Positions 9,293 to 18,375 of a stretch of 56,605 bases of DNA are shown here, piece after piece. A program made the translations under genes and the position numbers. The stretch comes from Saccharibacillus soli. Lineage in GTDB: Bacteria > Bacillota > Bacilli > Paenibacillales > Paenibacillaceae. The notes below the pieces were generated by a model. It saw nothing but the letters and a program-made list of their open reading frames with translations, was not told where the DNA came from and made no database searches. The number at the start of each line of letters is the position of its first letter. Within the stretch, counting starts at the first letter, position 1. The stretch lies in NCBI GenBank assembly GCA_002189105.1, contig NIOB01000009.1, positions 1 to 56,605 of the forward strand, read 5' to 3'.

Positions 9293-10057
9293 ATGGAAAA
9301 ACCGATGGATATTCCGCTGCGTGAAGGCGAAAGAATCGACGATCTGCTCACGCAAAATCTGCATATTATTCAGAGCCGGGAAGTGTTCAGCTTCTCGATG
9401 GATGCTGTCCTGCTGGGGCGTTTCGCGTCCGTACCTGCACGTGGTCGTGTGCTTGACCTATGCACAGGTAATGGCGTCATCCCGCTGCTGCTGTCCACAA
9501 GAACGCAGGCCCAGATTGAAGGTGTGGAAATTCAGGATCGACTGGCGGATATGGCCGAGCGCAGCATTGTGATGAATAACCTGCAAGAGCGCATCAAAGT
9601 GCATCACACAGATCTCAAGACCTTTCATGAGACGGCCGGTCATGGCATGTATGATGCGGTAACCGTAAATCCGCCTTATACTCCGCTCACCGGCAGCGAC
9701 ATCAAAGCCAATGTGCATGAAGCGATCGCCCGGCATGAGATTCATTGTACGCTGGAGGATGTGGTTCAAGCCTGTGCCCGTCTGGTCAAGCAGGGCGGCA
9801 AAGTCTCGATGGTGCATCGTCCTCATCGACTGGCGGACATTCTGACGCTCATGCGGCAGTATAAGATCGAACCCAAACGGATTCGTTTTGTGCATCCACG
9901 TGCGGGCATGGAAGCCAATATGGTGCTGGTCGAAGGGCTGCGGGACGGCAAGCCGGAGATGCGCATCATGCCGCCCCTGATCGTCTACAACGAACAAGGC
10001 GAATACTGCGAAGAAATCATGACGATTTATTATGGCAAGCCAGGGGAGGAAATCTAA
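9293..10057 (+). CDS. yabB: tRNA1(Val) adenine-37 N6-methyltransferase family protein (YabB/TrmN6)
   Basis: This is a SAM-dependent N6-adenine methyltransferase of the YfiC/TrmN6 family, 254 residues. The SAM motif I is VLDLCTGNGVIPLL and the catalytic motif is NPPY within AVTVNPPYTPL. It is expected to modify A37 of tRNA-Val in the cytoplasm; the exact substrate here is inferred. I chose ATG 9293 because AGAGGAG lies 9 nt upstream; the open frame to 9200 crosses the terminator. It ends one base before rsmI. The GIY-YIG gene yazA found between them in B. subtilis is absent. Confidence 0.9.
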   Translation: MEKPMDIPLREGERIDDLLTQNLHIIQSREVFSFSMDAVLLGRFASVPARGRVLDLCTGNGVIPLLLSTRTQAQIEGVEIQDRLADMAERSIVMNNLQERIKVHHTDLKTFHETAGHGMYDAVTVNPPYTPLTGSDIKANVHEAIARHEIHCTLEDVVQACARLVKQGGKVSMVHRPHRLADILTLMRQYKIEPKRIRFVHPRAGMEANMVLVEGLRDGKPEMRIMPPLIVYNEQGEYCEEIMTIYYGKPGEEI

Positions 10058-10058
10058 G

Positions 10059-10940
10059 ATGCAGGTTCAGAAAAGCTTCGAGACCCGGACAGATGGCGTC
10101 GGAACCTTGTACCTGGTCGCCACGCCGATTGGGAATCTGGAGGATATGACTTATCGCGCGGTTCGTACCCTTCGGGAGTGCGAGCTGATTGCGGCTGAGG
10201 ATACCCGTCAGACGCGTAAGCTGCTGACTCATTTTGAGATCGTTCCACAAAAATTGTTCAGCTATCATGAGCATAATAAGGCGGCCAGCGGCCCTGAATT
10301 GATACGCTATATAATAGAAGGAAAAAATCTGGCCCTGGTTAGCGATGCCGGTCTGCCGGCCATTTCCGACCCTGGCAGCGACTTGGTGCAATTGGCCGTT
10401 GAAGCCGGTATTCCGGTCGTTCCGGTACCCGGAGCCAATGCCGCATTATCGGCATTGATCGTTTCCGGACTTTCCACCGAACGCTTTACGTTTGCCGGAT
10501 TCCTGCCTCGGGAAAACAAGGATCGTCGCCTTGCGCTGGAGTCGCTGGGACAGCTGGAAGGAACCCTGTTGTTTTACGAATCGCCGCACCGGATCATCAA
10601 GACACTGGAAGCCATGCTGGAAGCCTGGGGACCCCGCCGTGCAGCACTGGCACGTGAGCTGACCAAACGCCATGAGGAGATTGCCCGTGGAACGTTAGCC
10701 GAACTGCTGGAGCGTCTAGATGAATACCCGCCGATTGGCGAATATTGCATCGCCGTCGAGGGAGAGAGTGCAGAACAGGCGCAGGAGCGCAAGGACGCCT
10801 GGTGGCAGGAGTTGGAGCTTGAAGCCCATGTTGCCCATTATGAGCAGCAGGAAGGCCTCACCCGAAAGGATGCCATGAAAAAAGCAGCTGCCGATCGGGG
10901 ATTATCCAAACGGGATATTTATAACGCGCTGCTGGATTAG
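10059..10940 (+). CDS. rsmI: 16S rRNA (cytidine-1402-2'-O)-methyltransferase
   Basis: It methylates the ribose of C1402 in the decoding centre. It is a tetrapyrrole-methylase fold protein, 293 residues, with the signature LYLVATPIGNLEDMTYRAV at the N-terminus, AAEDTRQTRKLL, and the glycine-rich VSDAGLPAISDPG. The C-terminus has the usual helical extension with LSKRDIYNALL. The start is ATG 10059 with GGGGAGGAAA just upstream inside yabB; the two genes are separated by one base and are co-translated. Confidence 0.95.
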   Translation: MQVQKSFETRTDGVGTLYLVATPIGNLEDMTYRAVRTLRECELIAAEDTRQTRKLLTHFEIVPQKLFSYHEHNKAASGPELIRYIIEGKNLALVSDAGLPAISDPGSDLVQLAVEAGIPVVPVPGANAALSALIVSGLSTERFTFAGFLPRENKDRRLALESLGQLEGTLLFYESPHRIIKTLEAMLEAWGPRRAALARELTKRHEEIARGTLAELLERLDEYPPIGEYCIAVEGESAEQAQERKDAWWQELELEAHVAHYEQQEGLTRKDAMKKAAADRGLSKRDIYNALLD

Positions 10941-10967
10941 GTATTTTTCAGAAAATCAGTGAAAAGA

Positions 10968-11010
10968 GATAAAAAAAGACCCCGAAACGCTGGTGGAAAG
11001 CGCTCGGGGT
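10968..11010 (-). terminator. Minus-strand terminator for the abrB transcript
   Basis: Read on the minus strand, ACCCCGAGCGCT pairs with AGCGTTTCGGGGT and is followed by CTTTTTTTATC. It lies about 230 nt beyond the abrB stop. It may also act for rsmI in the plus direction, but no T tract follows on that strand. Confidence 0.75.
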
Positions 11011-11039
11011 GCAAGGAGATATAAAAAAGGTTAGAATTA

Positions 11040-11158
11040 ATAGAGTTAGGGTTGGTTGTTAGGATGGGGCTTTTTATTATTATAACGTAAAGGCACAAAG
11101 CTTTAAAGCGAAAAAGCAAAAAGCTTAAAAGCAAAAACCTTAAAAATTTAGAGGTACA
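11040..11158. other. A-rich tract with repeated AAAAGC units
   Basis: The stretch at about 11095-11147 contains AAAGC repeated about five times (AAAGCTTTAAAGCGAAAAAGC and similar), AT-rich and without coding character. On the minus strand it is the far 3' untranslated part of abrB. No known element was recognised. Confidence 0.4.
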
Positions 11159-11200
11159 ATTGCAAAATACAAGGTTGAAGCGTTCCTTGTTTTTTGCAAT
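11159..11200. repeat. 16-bp inverted repeat downstream of abrB
   Basis: The arms ATTGCAAAATACAAGG (11159-11174) and CCTTGTTTTTTGCAAT (11185-11200) match at 15 of 16 positions around a 10-nt loop. It lies 4 nt from the next inverted repeat. Confidence 0.85.
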
Positions 11201-11204
11201 CGGT

Positions 11205-11249
11205 GTTGCGAAGTAACTGGAAGGAGTTCACTTCCAGTTACTTCGCAAC
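11205..11249. repeat. Perfect 19-bp inverted repeat overlapping the abrB stop codon
   Basis: The arms GTTGCGAAGTAACTGGAAG (11205-11223) and CTTCCAGTTACTTCGCAAC (11231-11249) are perfectly complementary around a 7-nt loop. The right arm contains the last codons and the stop of abrB, so the mRNA hairpin begins inside the coding region. Neither side has a T tract. Confidence 0.9.
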
Positions 11250-11492
11250 TGGAGCAGGGATTTCCGAAACGCAGTCGTAGCACACGATCTTGCCTTTGAA
11301 ATAAGTCACGTTATCGGCATTGCCGCAGAAAATACAAGCGGGTTCGTACTTTTTCAGCATGATACGCTCGCCATCCACGTAGATCTCCAGCGCGTCTTTC
11401 TCCCCAATGCCCAGCGTACGGCGCAATTCGATCGGGATGACGACACGGCCCAATTCGTCTACTTTTCTTACGATGCCTGTCGATTTCATCAT
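11238..11492 (-). CDS. abrB: AbrB family transition-state regulator
   Basis: This is a DNA-binding swapped-hairpin beta-barrel protein (AbrB/MazE/SpoVT superfamily) that represses post-exponential genes in relatives. The N-terminal domain (residues 2-50) is strongly conserved: STGIVRKVDELGRVVIPIEL and RTLGIGEKDALEIYVDGE. The C-terminus carries CIFCG...CYDC, a Cys4 pattern not found in B. subtilis AbrB but which I believe is common in Paenibacillus AbrB proteins; it suggests a small zinc site. The length of 84 is slightly short. The start is ATG 11492 (or 11489), with GGAGGCAATATA upstream on the minus strand. It has its own promoter and a hairpin-rich 3' end. Confidence 0.93.
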   Translation of the reverse strand: MMKSTGIVRKVDELGRVVIPIELRRTLGIGEKDALEIYVDGERIMLKKYEPACIFCGNADNVTYFKGKIVCYDCVSEIPAPVAK

Positions 11493-11569
11493 ATTATATT
11501 GCCTCCCAGAAGTGTGAATTTAAAAGGTAAGTGTCAATATTCGACATTGTTCTAGCTTTTATGTTCCTC

Positions 11570-11598
11570 ATAATAGCAATGTTTCCCAGAACAGTCAA
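11570..11598 (-). promoter_or_regulatory. SigA promoter of abrB
   Basis: On the minus strand, TTGACT (11598-11593), a 17-bp spacer and TATTAT (11575-11570). The leader to the start codon is about 70 nt. The surrounding DNA (11493-11795) is very AT-rich, as expected for a region bound by AbrB itself. Confidence 0.7.
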
Positions 11599-11733
11599 CC
11601 GGGTAAACCCAGTATTTTGCTTAAATTTTGATAAAAAATGAAATTCTCTTGGATTTTGTGTCAAAAATAAACCGAAAATGTACATGAGCTTGAAAATTTT
11701 CGGAAATTGAGTCATTTAAACTTACTGGGGATT

Positions 11734-11763
11734 TTGAGACAAATTTCGACAACCTGCTATCTT
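11734..11763 (+). promoter_or_regulatory. Possible promoter of the HD phosphohydrolase gene
   Basis: TTGAGA (11734-11739), an 18-bp spacer and TATCTT (11758-11763) lie 32 nt before the start codon. The match is moderate. The rest of 11600-11730 is AT-rich and shared with the divergent abrB promoter. Confidence 0.4.
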
Positions 11764-11795
11764 CATCTGATCTGCCTATAAAAGGAGTGAAAAAC

Positions 11796-13097
11796 ATGCC
11801 GAATTATATCAAGCCACTGCGCGAAGAAAAGGTGTTCAAAGACCCCGTGCATAATTATGTTCATGTCCAGGATCGGACGATCTGGTCGCTGATTAATACC
11901 GCAGAATTCCAGCGATTGCGGCGTATTCGCCAGCTGGGGACGACCTATTTGACCTTCCATGGTGCGGAACACAGCCGTTTCTCTCACTCGCTTGGGGTGT
12001 ATGAGATTACGCGGCGGATCATCTCCCAATTTGAACGCAATCATTACCCGGACTGGCCAGTCGAGGAGAATATGGTTGCCATGTGCGCCGCACTGCTGCA
12101 TGACCTAGGGCACGGTCCTTTTTCCCATTCCATCGAAGAAGCATTTGATATGGATCATGAGGAATGGACCTGCAAGATTATTCTGGGTGACACGGACGTG
12201 AATCGTGTGCTGCGTGAGGTATCCGCTGATCTACCCGAACGGGTAGCTGCGGTCATTCGCAAGGATTATGAGCAGGAGATTGTGGTCAATCTGATTACCA
12301 GTCCACTTGACGCGGATCGCATGGATTATCTGCTGCGAGATGCCTATTTTACCGGAGTGAATTATGGGACGATTGACATCGACCGTATCCTGCGTATGCT
12401 GCGCCCCTATAATGGAAGAATTGTGGTCAAGGAGTCAGGGATGCACGCTGTCGAAGACTATCTCATGTCCCGCTACCAGATGTACTGGCAGGTCTATTTC
12501 CATCCAGTCACCCGCAGCTCGGAGATTATTCTGAGACAGATTCTGCGTCGGGCAGGAGAGCTTCATCGCTCAGGTTATCCGTTTGCCTTCCTGCCTCAGC
12601 CGCTGCCGGGATTATTTGAGAATAATCTGACGGTGAAGGAATATCTGAAACTTGATGAAGCGTTAATTCAGACCGTGTTTATGCAGTGGACAGATGAACA
12701 AGACCCTATATTGAGCGAATTGTGCTGTCGGTTCCTGCATCGCAGGCTGTATAAATATGTAGAGGTCGATTCGATTGACATGGAGATGATTGATCGCATC
12801 CGCGACAGCTTCAGCAAAGTAGGTCTGCACCCGGAATACGACTTTGAAATCGACTTTCCTACCGATCTTCCCTACGATGTCTTTCGTCCAGACGGAGCAA
12901 AGCGGGAAAATCGAATCATGCTGCTGGGTAAACAGGATAAATTGAGAGAAATTTCCGAAGTTTCCGATATTATAAGATCAATAAGCGGTCTGCATCGGGG
13001 CAAATACCATCTCTATTATCCTCACCACAAGGTAGCAAACATCAGGTCGAAGCTGCCAGAGGATATTGCGGAGATTTTCCCGATTTCGGCAGATTAA
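11796..13097 (+). CDS. HD domain phosphohydrolase (YwfO / dGTPase-like family)
   Basis: This is a metal-dependent HD-superfamily phosphohydrolase, 433 residues, most like the YwfO/dNTP triphosphohydrolase-related family. Metal-binding motifs are HSRFSHS (residues 59-65), LLHDLGHGPFSHS with HD at 102-103, and a later aspartate in SPLDADRMDYLLRDA. The substrate is probably a nucleotide, but this is inference from family. ATG 11796 follows AGGAG at 11783-11787. In B. subtilis metS occupies this place between abrB and tatD; here metS is absent and this gene is found instead. Confidence 0.88.
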   Translation: MPNYIKPLREEKVFKDPVHNYVHVQDRTIWSLINTAEFQRLRRIRQLGTTYLTFHGAEHSRFSHSLGVYEITRRIISQFERNHYPDWPVEENMVAMCAALLHDLGHGPFSHSIEEAFDMDHEEWTCKIILGDTDVNRVLREVSADLPERVAAVIRKDYEQEIVVNLITSPLDADRMDYLLRDAYFTGVNYGTIDIDRILRMLRPYNGRIVVKESGMHAVEDYLMSRYQMYWQVYFHPVTRSSEIILRQILRRAGELHRSGYPFAFLPQPLPGLFENNLTVKEYLKLDEALIQTVFMQWTDEQDPILSELCCRFLHRRLYKYVEVDSIDMEMIDRIRDSFSKVGLHPEYDFEIDFPTDLPYDVFRPDGAKRENRIMLLGKQDKLREISEVSDIIRSISGLHRGKYHLYYPHHKVANIRSKLPEDIAEIFPISAD

Positions 13098-13237
13098 GCG
13101 GAGAAACGCCTTTTTTTACGCCAAAACAGATACTGTTTTTGATTTTTGGAAACATGAAAAACAGTCATAGCAAGCATGAAAACGATCAATATTGCTCCTA
13201 AAATGTGGATCATGCTGTATAATCAAGGAGGACTCTT

Positions 13238-14005
13238 ATGTTATTTGATACTCATACTCACATGGACGCCCCTGAATTTGATGAAGACCGCGATGAAACG
13301 ATTGCACGAGCGGTAGAAGCAGGGGTCAGCCACTTCGTCAATATCGGATTTAATCGGGAGACCATCCCGACGACACTTGCGTTGGCAGAAAAGTATCCGT
13401 TTGTGTATGCGGCGATTGGTTGGCATCCGGTTGATGCAATCGATATGCAGCCCGGCGACCTGGAGTGGATTGAATCGCTGTGCAGCCATGAGAAGGTCGT
13501 CGCCATTGGCGAGATTGGACTGGATTATCACTGGGATAAGTCGCCCAAGGATGTCCAACACCGCGTGCTGCGCGAACAAATTGCCCTGGCGAAGAAGGTC
13601 AAGCTGCCGATTGTCATCCATAATCGTGAAGCGCACGAAGATACAATCCGAATTCTCAAGGAAGAGAACGCTTCGGAAGTCGGAGGGATTATGCACGCAT
13701 TCTCCGGCAGTTGGGAAACGGCCAAAATTTGCCTGGATATGGGATTTCATTTGTCATTCGGGGGGCCAGTCACCTTCAAAAATGCGAAGCAGCCCAAAGA
13801 GGTGCTGGAGAAGACGCCAATGGATCGTTTGCTGATTGAAACCGATGCCCCTTATCTCACTCCACACCCCTATCGCGGAAAGCGAAATGAGACCGGTTAT
13901 GTTCGCCTTGTTGCAGAGATGGCCGCTCAGTTAAAAGGCGTTTCTCTGGAAGAAATTGCCGAACAGACAACGAAAAATGCGAAACTGCTTTTTGGTATCA
14001 AGTGA
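13238..14005 (+). CDS. tatD: TatD family hydrolase (metal-dependent DNase)
   Basis: This is an amidohydrolase-fold nuclease, YabD in B. subtilis, 255 residues (normal). Metal ligands are visible in FDTHTHMD near the start, EIGLDYHWDKS, PIVIHNREAH, GGIMHAFSG and ETDAPYLTPHP. TatD proteins show 3'-5' exonuclease activity and are linked to DNA repair; the cellular role is less certain. ATG 13238 follows AAGGAGG. It precedes the c-di-AMP riboswitch region. Confidence 0.93.
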   Translation: MLFDTHTHMDAPEFDEDRDETIARAVEAGVSHFVNIGFNRETIPTTLALAEKYPFVYAAIGWHPVDAIDMQPGDLEWIESLCSHEKVVAIGEIGLDYHWDKSPKDVQHRVLREQIALAKKVKLPIVIHNREAHEDTIRILKEENASEVGGIMHAFSGSWETAKICLDMGFHLSFGGPVTFKNAKQPKEVLEKTPMDRLLIETDAPYLTPHPYRGKRNETGYVRLVAEMAAQLKGVSLEEIAEQTTKNAKLLFGIK

Positions 14006-14127
14006 AAAAGCGAGTAAAAGCGTTGAAAAAGCGAGGATTTACGAGATATTAATCTCTTTGTTACAAAAAAGGGTAGAAGATTACAAAGTTTTAACCTTTT
14101 GAACTGAAAAACGCGAAACTCTCCGAC

Positions 14128-14157
14128 TTTACAAAGCGCTCCGAAAAAAGCTATTAT
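14128..14157 (+). promoter_or_regulatory. Promoter of the riboswitch-yabE transcript
   Basis: TTTACA (14128-14133), an 18-bp spacer and TATTAT (14152-14157). Transcription would begin near 14164, some 45 nt before the riboswitch core. Confidence 0.6.
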
Positions 14158-14209
14158 CTTGTCAGTGATTAATCGGCCGTATGTTCGATTAATCCGATAC
14201 ATTCATGAA

Positions 14210-14428
14210 CCGTCTCGCTGAATCTTCGTCGATCAAGACGAAGAACGGGGGAACCCGAAGCGGCAGATTGAACCGAAGTCTACTTGAGTAGAACCGGTGA
14301 ACTGCCGTGGTCGATTCCTTTTCATATGGGTCTACGGGGTGAATTGCAGGTCTTCTCGCCATGAGCGGAAGAACCGGCATAGGACGACTCTCTTCGTCCG
14401 AACCCGACAGCTAACCTCGTAAGCGTAA
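14210..14428 (+). ncRNA. Cyclic di-AMP riboswitch (ydaO/yuaA class)
   Basis: The conserved elements of this class are visible in order: a P1 5' arm CGCT at 14216-14219, CGGGGGAACCCGAAG, GGGGTGAATT, GCATAGGACGACTCTCTTCG, and the hallmark 3' block AACCCGACAGCTAACCTCGT with P1 closing AGCG (about 14422-14425). Ligand binding to this class normally favours transcription termination. A terminator sits 70 nt downstream and the controlled gene is yabE, matching the known link of this class to cell-wall hydrolases. The boundaries are approximate. Confidence 0.92.
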
Positions 14429-14497
14429 ATATAAGAGAGAGGCAGCCACGCGCCTTATGTTTTCCTCAGATCGTCAACTTGTCGATTTTAGAAGAGG

Positions 14498-14560
14498 GAA
14501 GCCGCGGAAGAGTCCTCTACAGATTATCATCTGAGCACTCTTCCCAGGCTTCTTTTGTTT
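14498..14560 (+). terminator. Expression-platform terminator of the c-di-AMP riboswitch
   Basis: GAAGCC plus GAAGAGT pair with ACTCTTC plus GGCTTC (3-nt internal loop), followed by TTTTGTTTT. Between this and yabE are about 165 nt of further leader with no obvious gene. Confidence 0.8.
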
Positions 14561-14766
14561 TAGGCACATAAGCCGGAGGGAACAGCGTACATAAGTGTGA
14601 AACACGGGCTGGGCTTTTAGCACGGGATGAACGTAGGAACGACGCGACCGGCAATGCCGGGGCACAGAGTTTTTGTGCTGCGCGTTTTTACGAAAAAATA
14701 GCAATTAGTCACGTCAACTTTTCTATGGATCTACTTGACGGCGGGGCTATGGAGGAGGACGGAAGA

Positions 14767-16209
14767 GTGGGCATTTTCACGAAAGAAGACACCCATGGTT
14801 CACGATCATCCAGCATGACTTACGCTTGGCGTTGGAAACGCCAGAACGGGCTTCAGATTTTGGGTGTCGCATTATTCGTCGTTGCACTGGTCACGATGAT
14901 TCTGCTGGGCTTGTACGCTAAAGCGGAGAAGTCGATCGTGCTGGTCATTGACGGTAAAGAACAGACGCTGACCACACATAAGGGGAATCTTCAGGAACTC
15001 CTAAACGAACATTCGGTCAGCTTAAAGCCGCAGGATGATGTGTCGAGAGCGCTGGGCGCTTCGATCCAGGATGGCGATCGCATTGCGATCACAACGGCAC
15101 TTGCGGTGAACCTGAACATCGATGGCAAAAGCGAACAACGTTACACAACGGGAAGAACCGTCGGTGCTGCACTTGAGGGCTGGAACGTGAAGCTGGGCCA
15201 ATTCGACAAGATTTCGGTTCCGGTCAGCTCGTCCCTTCAGAACGGTGCTGCTGTAAACATCACGACGGCTGTACCGGTAACCTTGTCGGTCGATGGCAAA
15301 AGCCAGCAGGCGTTCACGGCTGAAAAAACAGTCGCAGCGGCGCTCGCAAGCTGGAACATCGATTTCGACGCTCATGACAAGATTTCGGTGCCGCTGAGTT
15401 CGGATATTCAAGAAGGTGGCAAGATCGCCATCAATACGGGAATTCCAGTCAAACTGAAAGTGGATGGAGAAGCGAAAACTGCTTACACGACAGCAAGAAC
15501 GGTGGAAGCCGCACTTGCAGACTGGGGCATCGCACTGGGTGAAGAAGATAAAGTCTATCCAGGAGCCGGAACTCCACTGACAGAGAATCTGGACGTTTCC
15601 ATCTATCGCATTAACAAGTTCACCGCGGAGCAGGAAGTCGTTACTCCCTACTCGACAATCGAGAAGGAAGATTCGACGCTGCTCAAAGGTAAGAAGAAGA
15701 CCGTTCAAGCCGGCGTCAATGGCGTAACGGTTCACACGGTTGAGAAAGTCTACCAGGACGGCGAGTTCGTCACGAAATACGTCGTTGACAAGAAGGTCAA
15801 GACGGAGAAGCAGGACGAGATCATCGCGGTTGGCACCAAAGAGCCAGTCGTCGAGAAGACATTCGCCAAACTGGAGGCTGCTCCAGCCTCCTCTACCGGT
15901 TTTGAATATAAGAAAGTGCTGACGGGCGTATCCATGACGGCTTACTCTTCGCAGGAGCCGGGAATCGGAACTCGCACCGCAACAGGCACGACCGTAACGG
16001 AAGGCCGCACGATTGCCGTTGACCCGAATGTGATCCCGCTGGGATGGTGGGTGTACATCGAAGGTCTGGGCTACCGTAAAGCAGAAGATACGGGCGGTGC
16101 CATCAAAGGCAAGAAAATCGACGTTTATTATGACAGCCTGCAGACTGCACTGAACTTCGGACGCAAGTCCGGCATGACGGTGTATGTCATTGGGCCAAAC
16201 AAGCCGTAA
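14767..16209 (+). CDS. yabE: YabE-like cell-wall protein with DUF348, G5 and 3D domains
   Basis: This is a predicted exported peptidoglycan-active protein (480 residues). After an N-terminal membrane anchor (residues about 30-55) come four DUF348 repeats, each beginning near V(L/N)xxDGK and spaced about 57 residues. Then there is a G5 domain and a C-terminal 3D domain whose three aspartates are visible in AVDPNVIPLG, AEDTGGAIKG and KKIDVYY. The 3D domain is related to lytic transglycosylase folds. I chose GTG 14767, with GGAGGAGGAC upstream; the frame is open to ATG 14725 and ATG 14749 lies between, so the start is uncertain. I recall B. subtilis YabE as having fewer DUF348 copies. It is controlled by the c-di-AMP riboswitch. 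Confidence 0.9.
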   Translation: MGIFTKEDTHGSRSSSMTYAWRWKRQNGLQILGVALFVVALVTMILLGLYAKAEKSIVLVIDGKEQTLTTHKGNLQELLNEHSVSLKPQDDVSRALGASIQDGDRIAITTALAVNLNIDGKSEQRYTTGRTVGAALEGWNVKLGQFDKISVPVSSSLQNGAAVNITTAVPVTLSVDGKSQQAFTAEKTVAAALASWNIDFDAHDKISVPLSSDIQEGGKIAINTGIPVKLKVDGEAKTAYTTARTVEAALADWGIALGEEDKVYPGAGTPLTENLDVSIYRINKFTAEQEVVTPYSTIEKEDSTLLKGKKKTVQAGVNGVTVHTVEKVYQDGEFVTKYVVDKKVKTEKQDEIIAVGTKEPVVEKTFAKLEAAPASSTGFEYKKVLTGVSMTAYSSQEPGIGTRTATGTTVTEGRTIAVDPNVIPLGWWVYIEGLGYRKAEDTGGAIKGKKIDVYYDSLQTALNFGRKSGMTVYVIGPNKP

Positions 16210-16321
16210 CTCGTTCTGTCGGTTCGTGCTCTGAAAATCATCGGATCACGAATCTACCGACGCGGACGTTTACGCTGACGGCCGCAGGGTGGTATACTTA
16301 ACTGGATAAGCATGAACGAGA

Positions 16322-16353
16322 CAAGAAGAGGAGGTTCTCCTCTTCTTTTTGTT
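16322..16353 (+). terminator. Terminator between yabE and rnmV
   Basis: AGAAGAGGAG pairs with CTCCTCTTCT around GTT, followed by TTTTGTT. It stands 24 nt before rnmV. A weak -10-like TATACT at about 16292 lies upstream, so rnmV may have its own attenuated transcript. Confidence 0.8.
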
Positions 16354-16376
16354 ATGAGAGGCGAAGGAGAGGGAAC

Positions 16377-17811
<1,435 letters not shown>

Positions 17812-17840
17812 ACGAAGAATATTTTCCCAAAAAATCCCCG

Positions 17841-17870
17841 TTGACAACAAATAATCGATATTGATATAAT
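17841..17870 (+). promoter_or_regulatory. veg promoter P1
   Basis: Perfect SigA hexamers TTGACA (17841-17846) and TATAAT (17865-17870) with an 18-bp spacer in AT-rich DNA. Confidence 0.85.
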
Positions 17871-17882
17871 GATTAATTTGCC

Positions 17883-17911
17883 TTGACAACTTTCTCTCAA
17901 AATGTTACAAT
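17883..17911 (+). promoter_or_regulatory. veg promoter P2
   Basis: TTGACA (17883-17888), a 17-bp spacer and TACAAT (17906-17911), 30 bp before veg. The tandem arrangement explains high expression; veg is one of the best known strong promoters in B. subtilis. Confidence 0.85.
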
Positions 17912-17940
17912 TGAGTGTATGAGAGAGGTGGTTGAGAAAA

Positions 17941-18219
17941 ATGGCACATCAAACGCTATCAGATATCAAACGCAGTCTCGACGCTCACGTAGGACACCGC
18001 ATCATGCTCCGGGCCAATGGAGGCCGGCGCAAGACGGTTGAGCAGACTGGAGTCCTCGAAGGTACGTATCCGGCGGTATTTACCGTCATGCTTGAAGAAG
18101 AGGCCGAACATGCTTCGGGCCGGGTATCTTATAGCTATGCTGATGTTTTGACGGAAACGGTTGAACTCTCGCTGGTAGAAGAAGATTCGGAGACTCCGAT
18201 CGCTTACGCTGGCGCCTGA
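17941..18219 (+). CDS. veg: Veg protein (biofilm-related, DUF1021)
   Basis: This is a small abundant protein, 92 residues, with the family core TLSDIKRSL, LRANGGRRKT and RVSYSYADVLTETVELS. In B. subtilis Veg stimulates biofilm gene expression by interfering with SinR. ATG 17941 is chosen by homology and AGAGGTGG upstream; the frame is also open from 17932. It is expressed from two strong promoters and ended by a hairpin. sspF, usual on its downstream side, is absent. Confidence 0.95.
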   Translation: MAHQTLSDIKRSLDAHVGHRIMLRANGGRRKTVEQTGVLEGTYPAVFTVMLEEEAEHASGRVSYSYADVLTETVELSLVEEDSETPIAYAGA

Positions 18220-18239
18220 TTCGCACGTTGATTATGTAC

Positions 18240-18272
18240 AGGCGGTCTTCGCTCTTGCGGAGGCCGCTTTTG
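18240..18272 (+). terminator. Terminator after veg
   Basis: GCGGTCT pairs with AGGCCGC (one G-U), followed by TTTTGTG. It is moderate because the T tract is short. Confidence 0.6.
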
Positions 18273-18375
18273 TGCGTTCAGCCGGGGGGCAAATGGACTT
18301 CGATGCGCAGATTGCATATAATATTTAAAGTTGTCTAGAGAGCGCAGCCGGATCTCCGGTTAAAATGCAGGGGCG

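Noticed and set aside
10937-11134. 65-codon minus-strand frame after rsmI
   Set aside because: It runs through the abrB terminator hairpin and an A-rich tract and has no ribosome site.
13218-13223. TATAAT just before tatD as a promoter
   Set aside because: A start from it would fall inside the tatD ribosome site, and no -35 is present.
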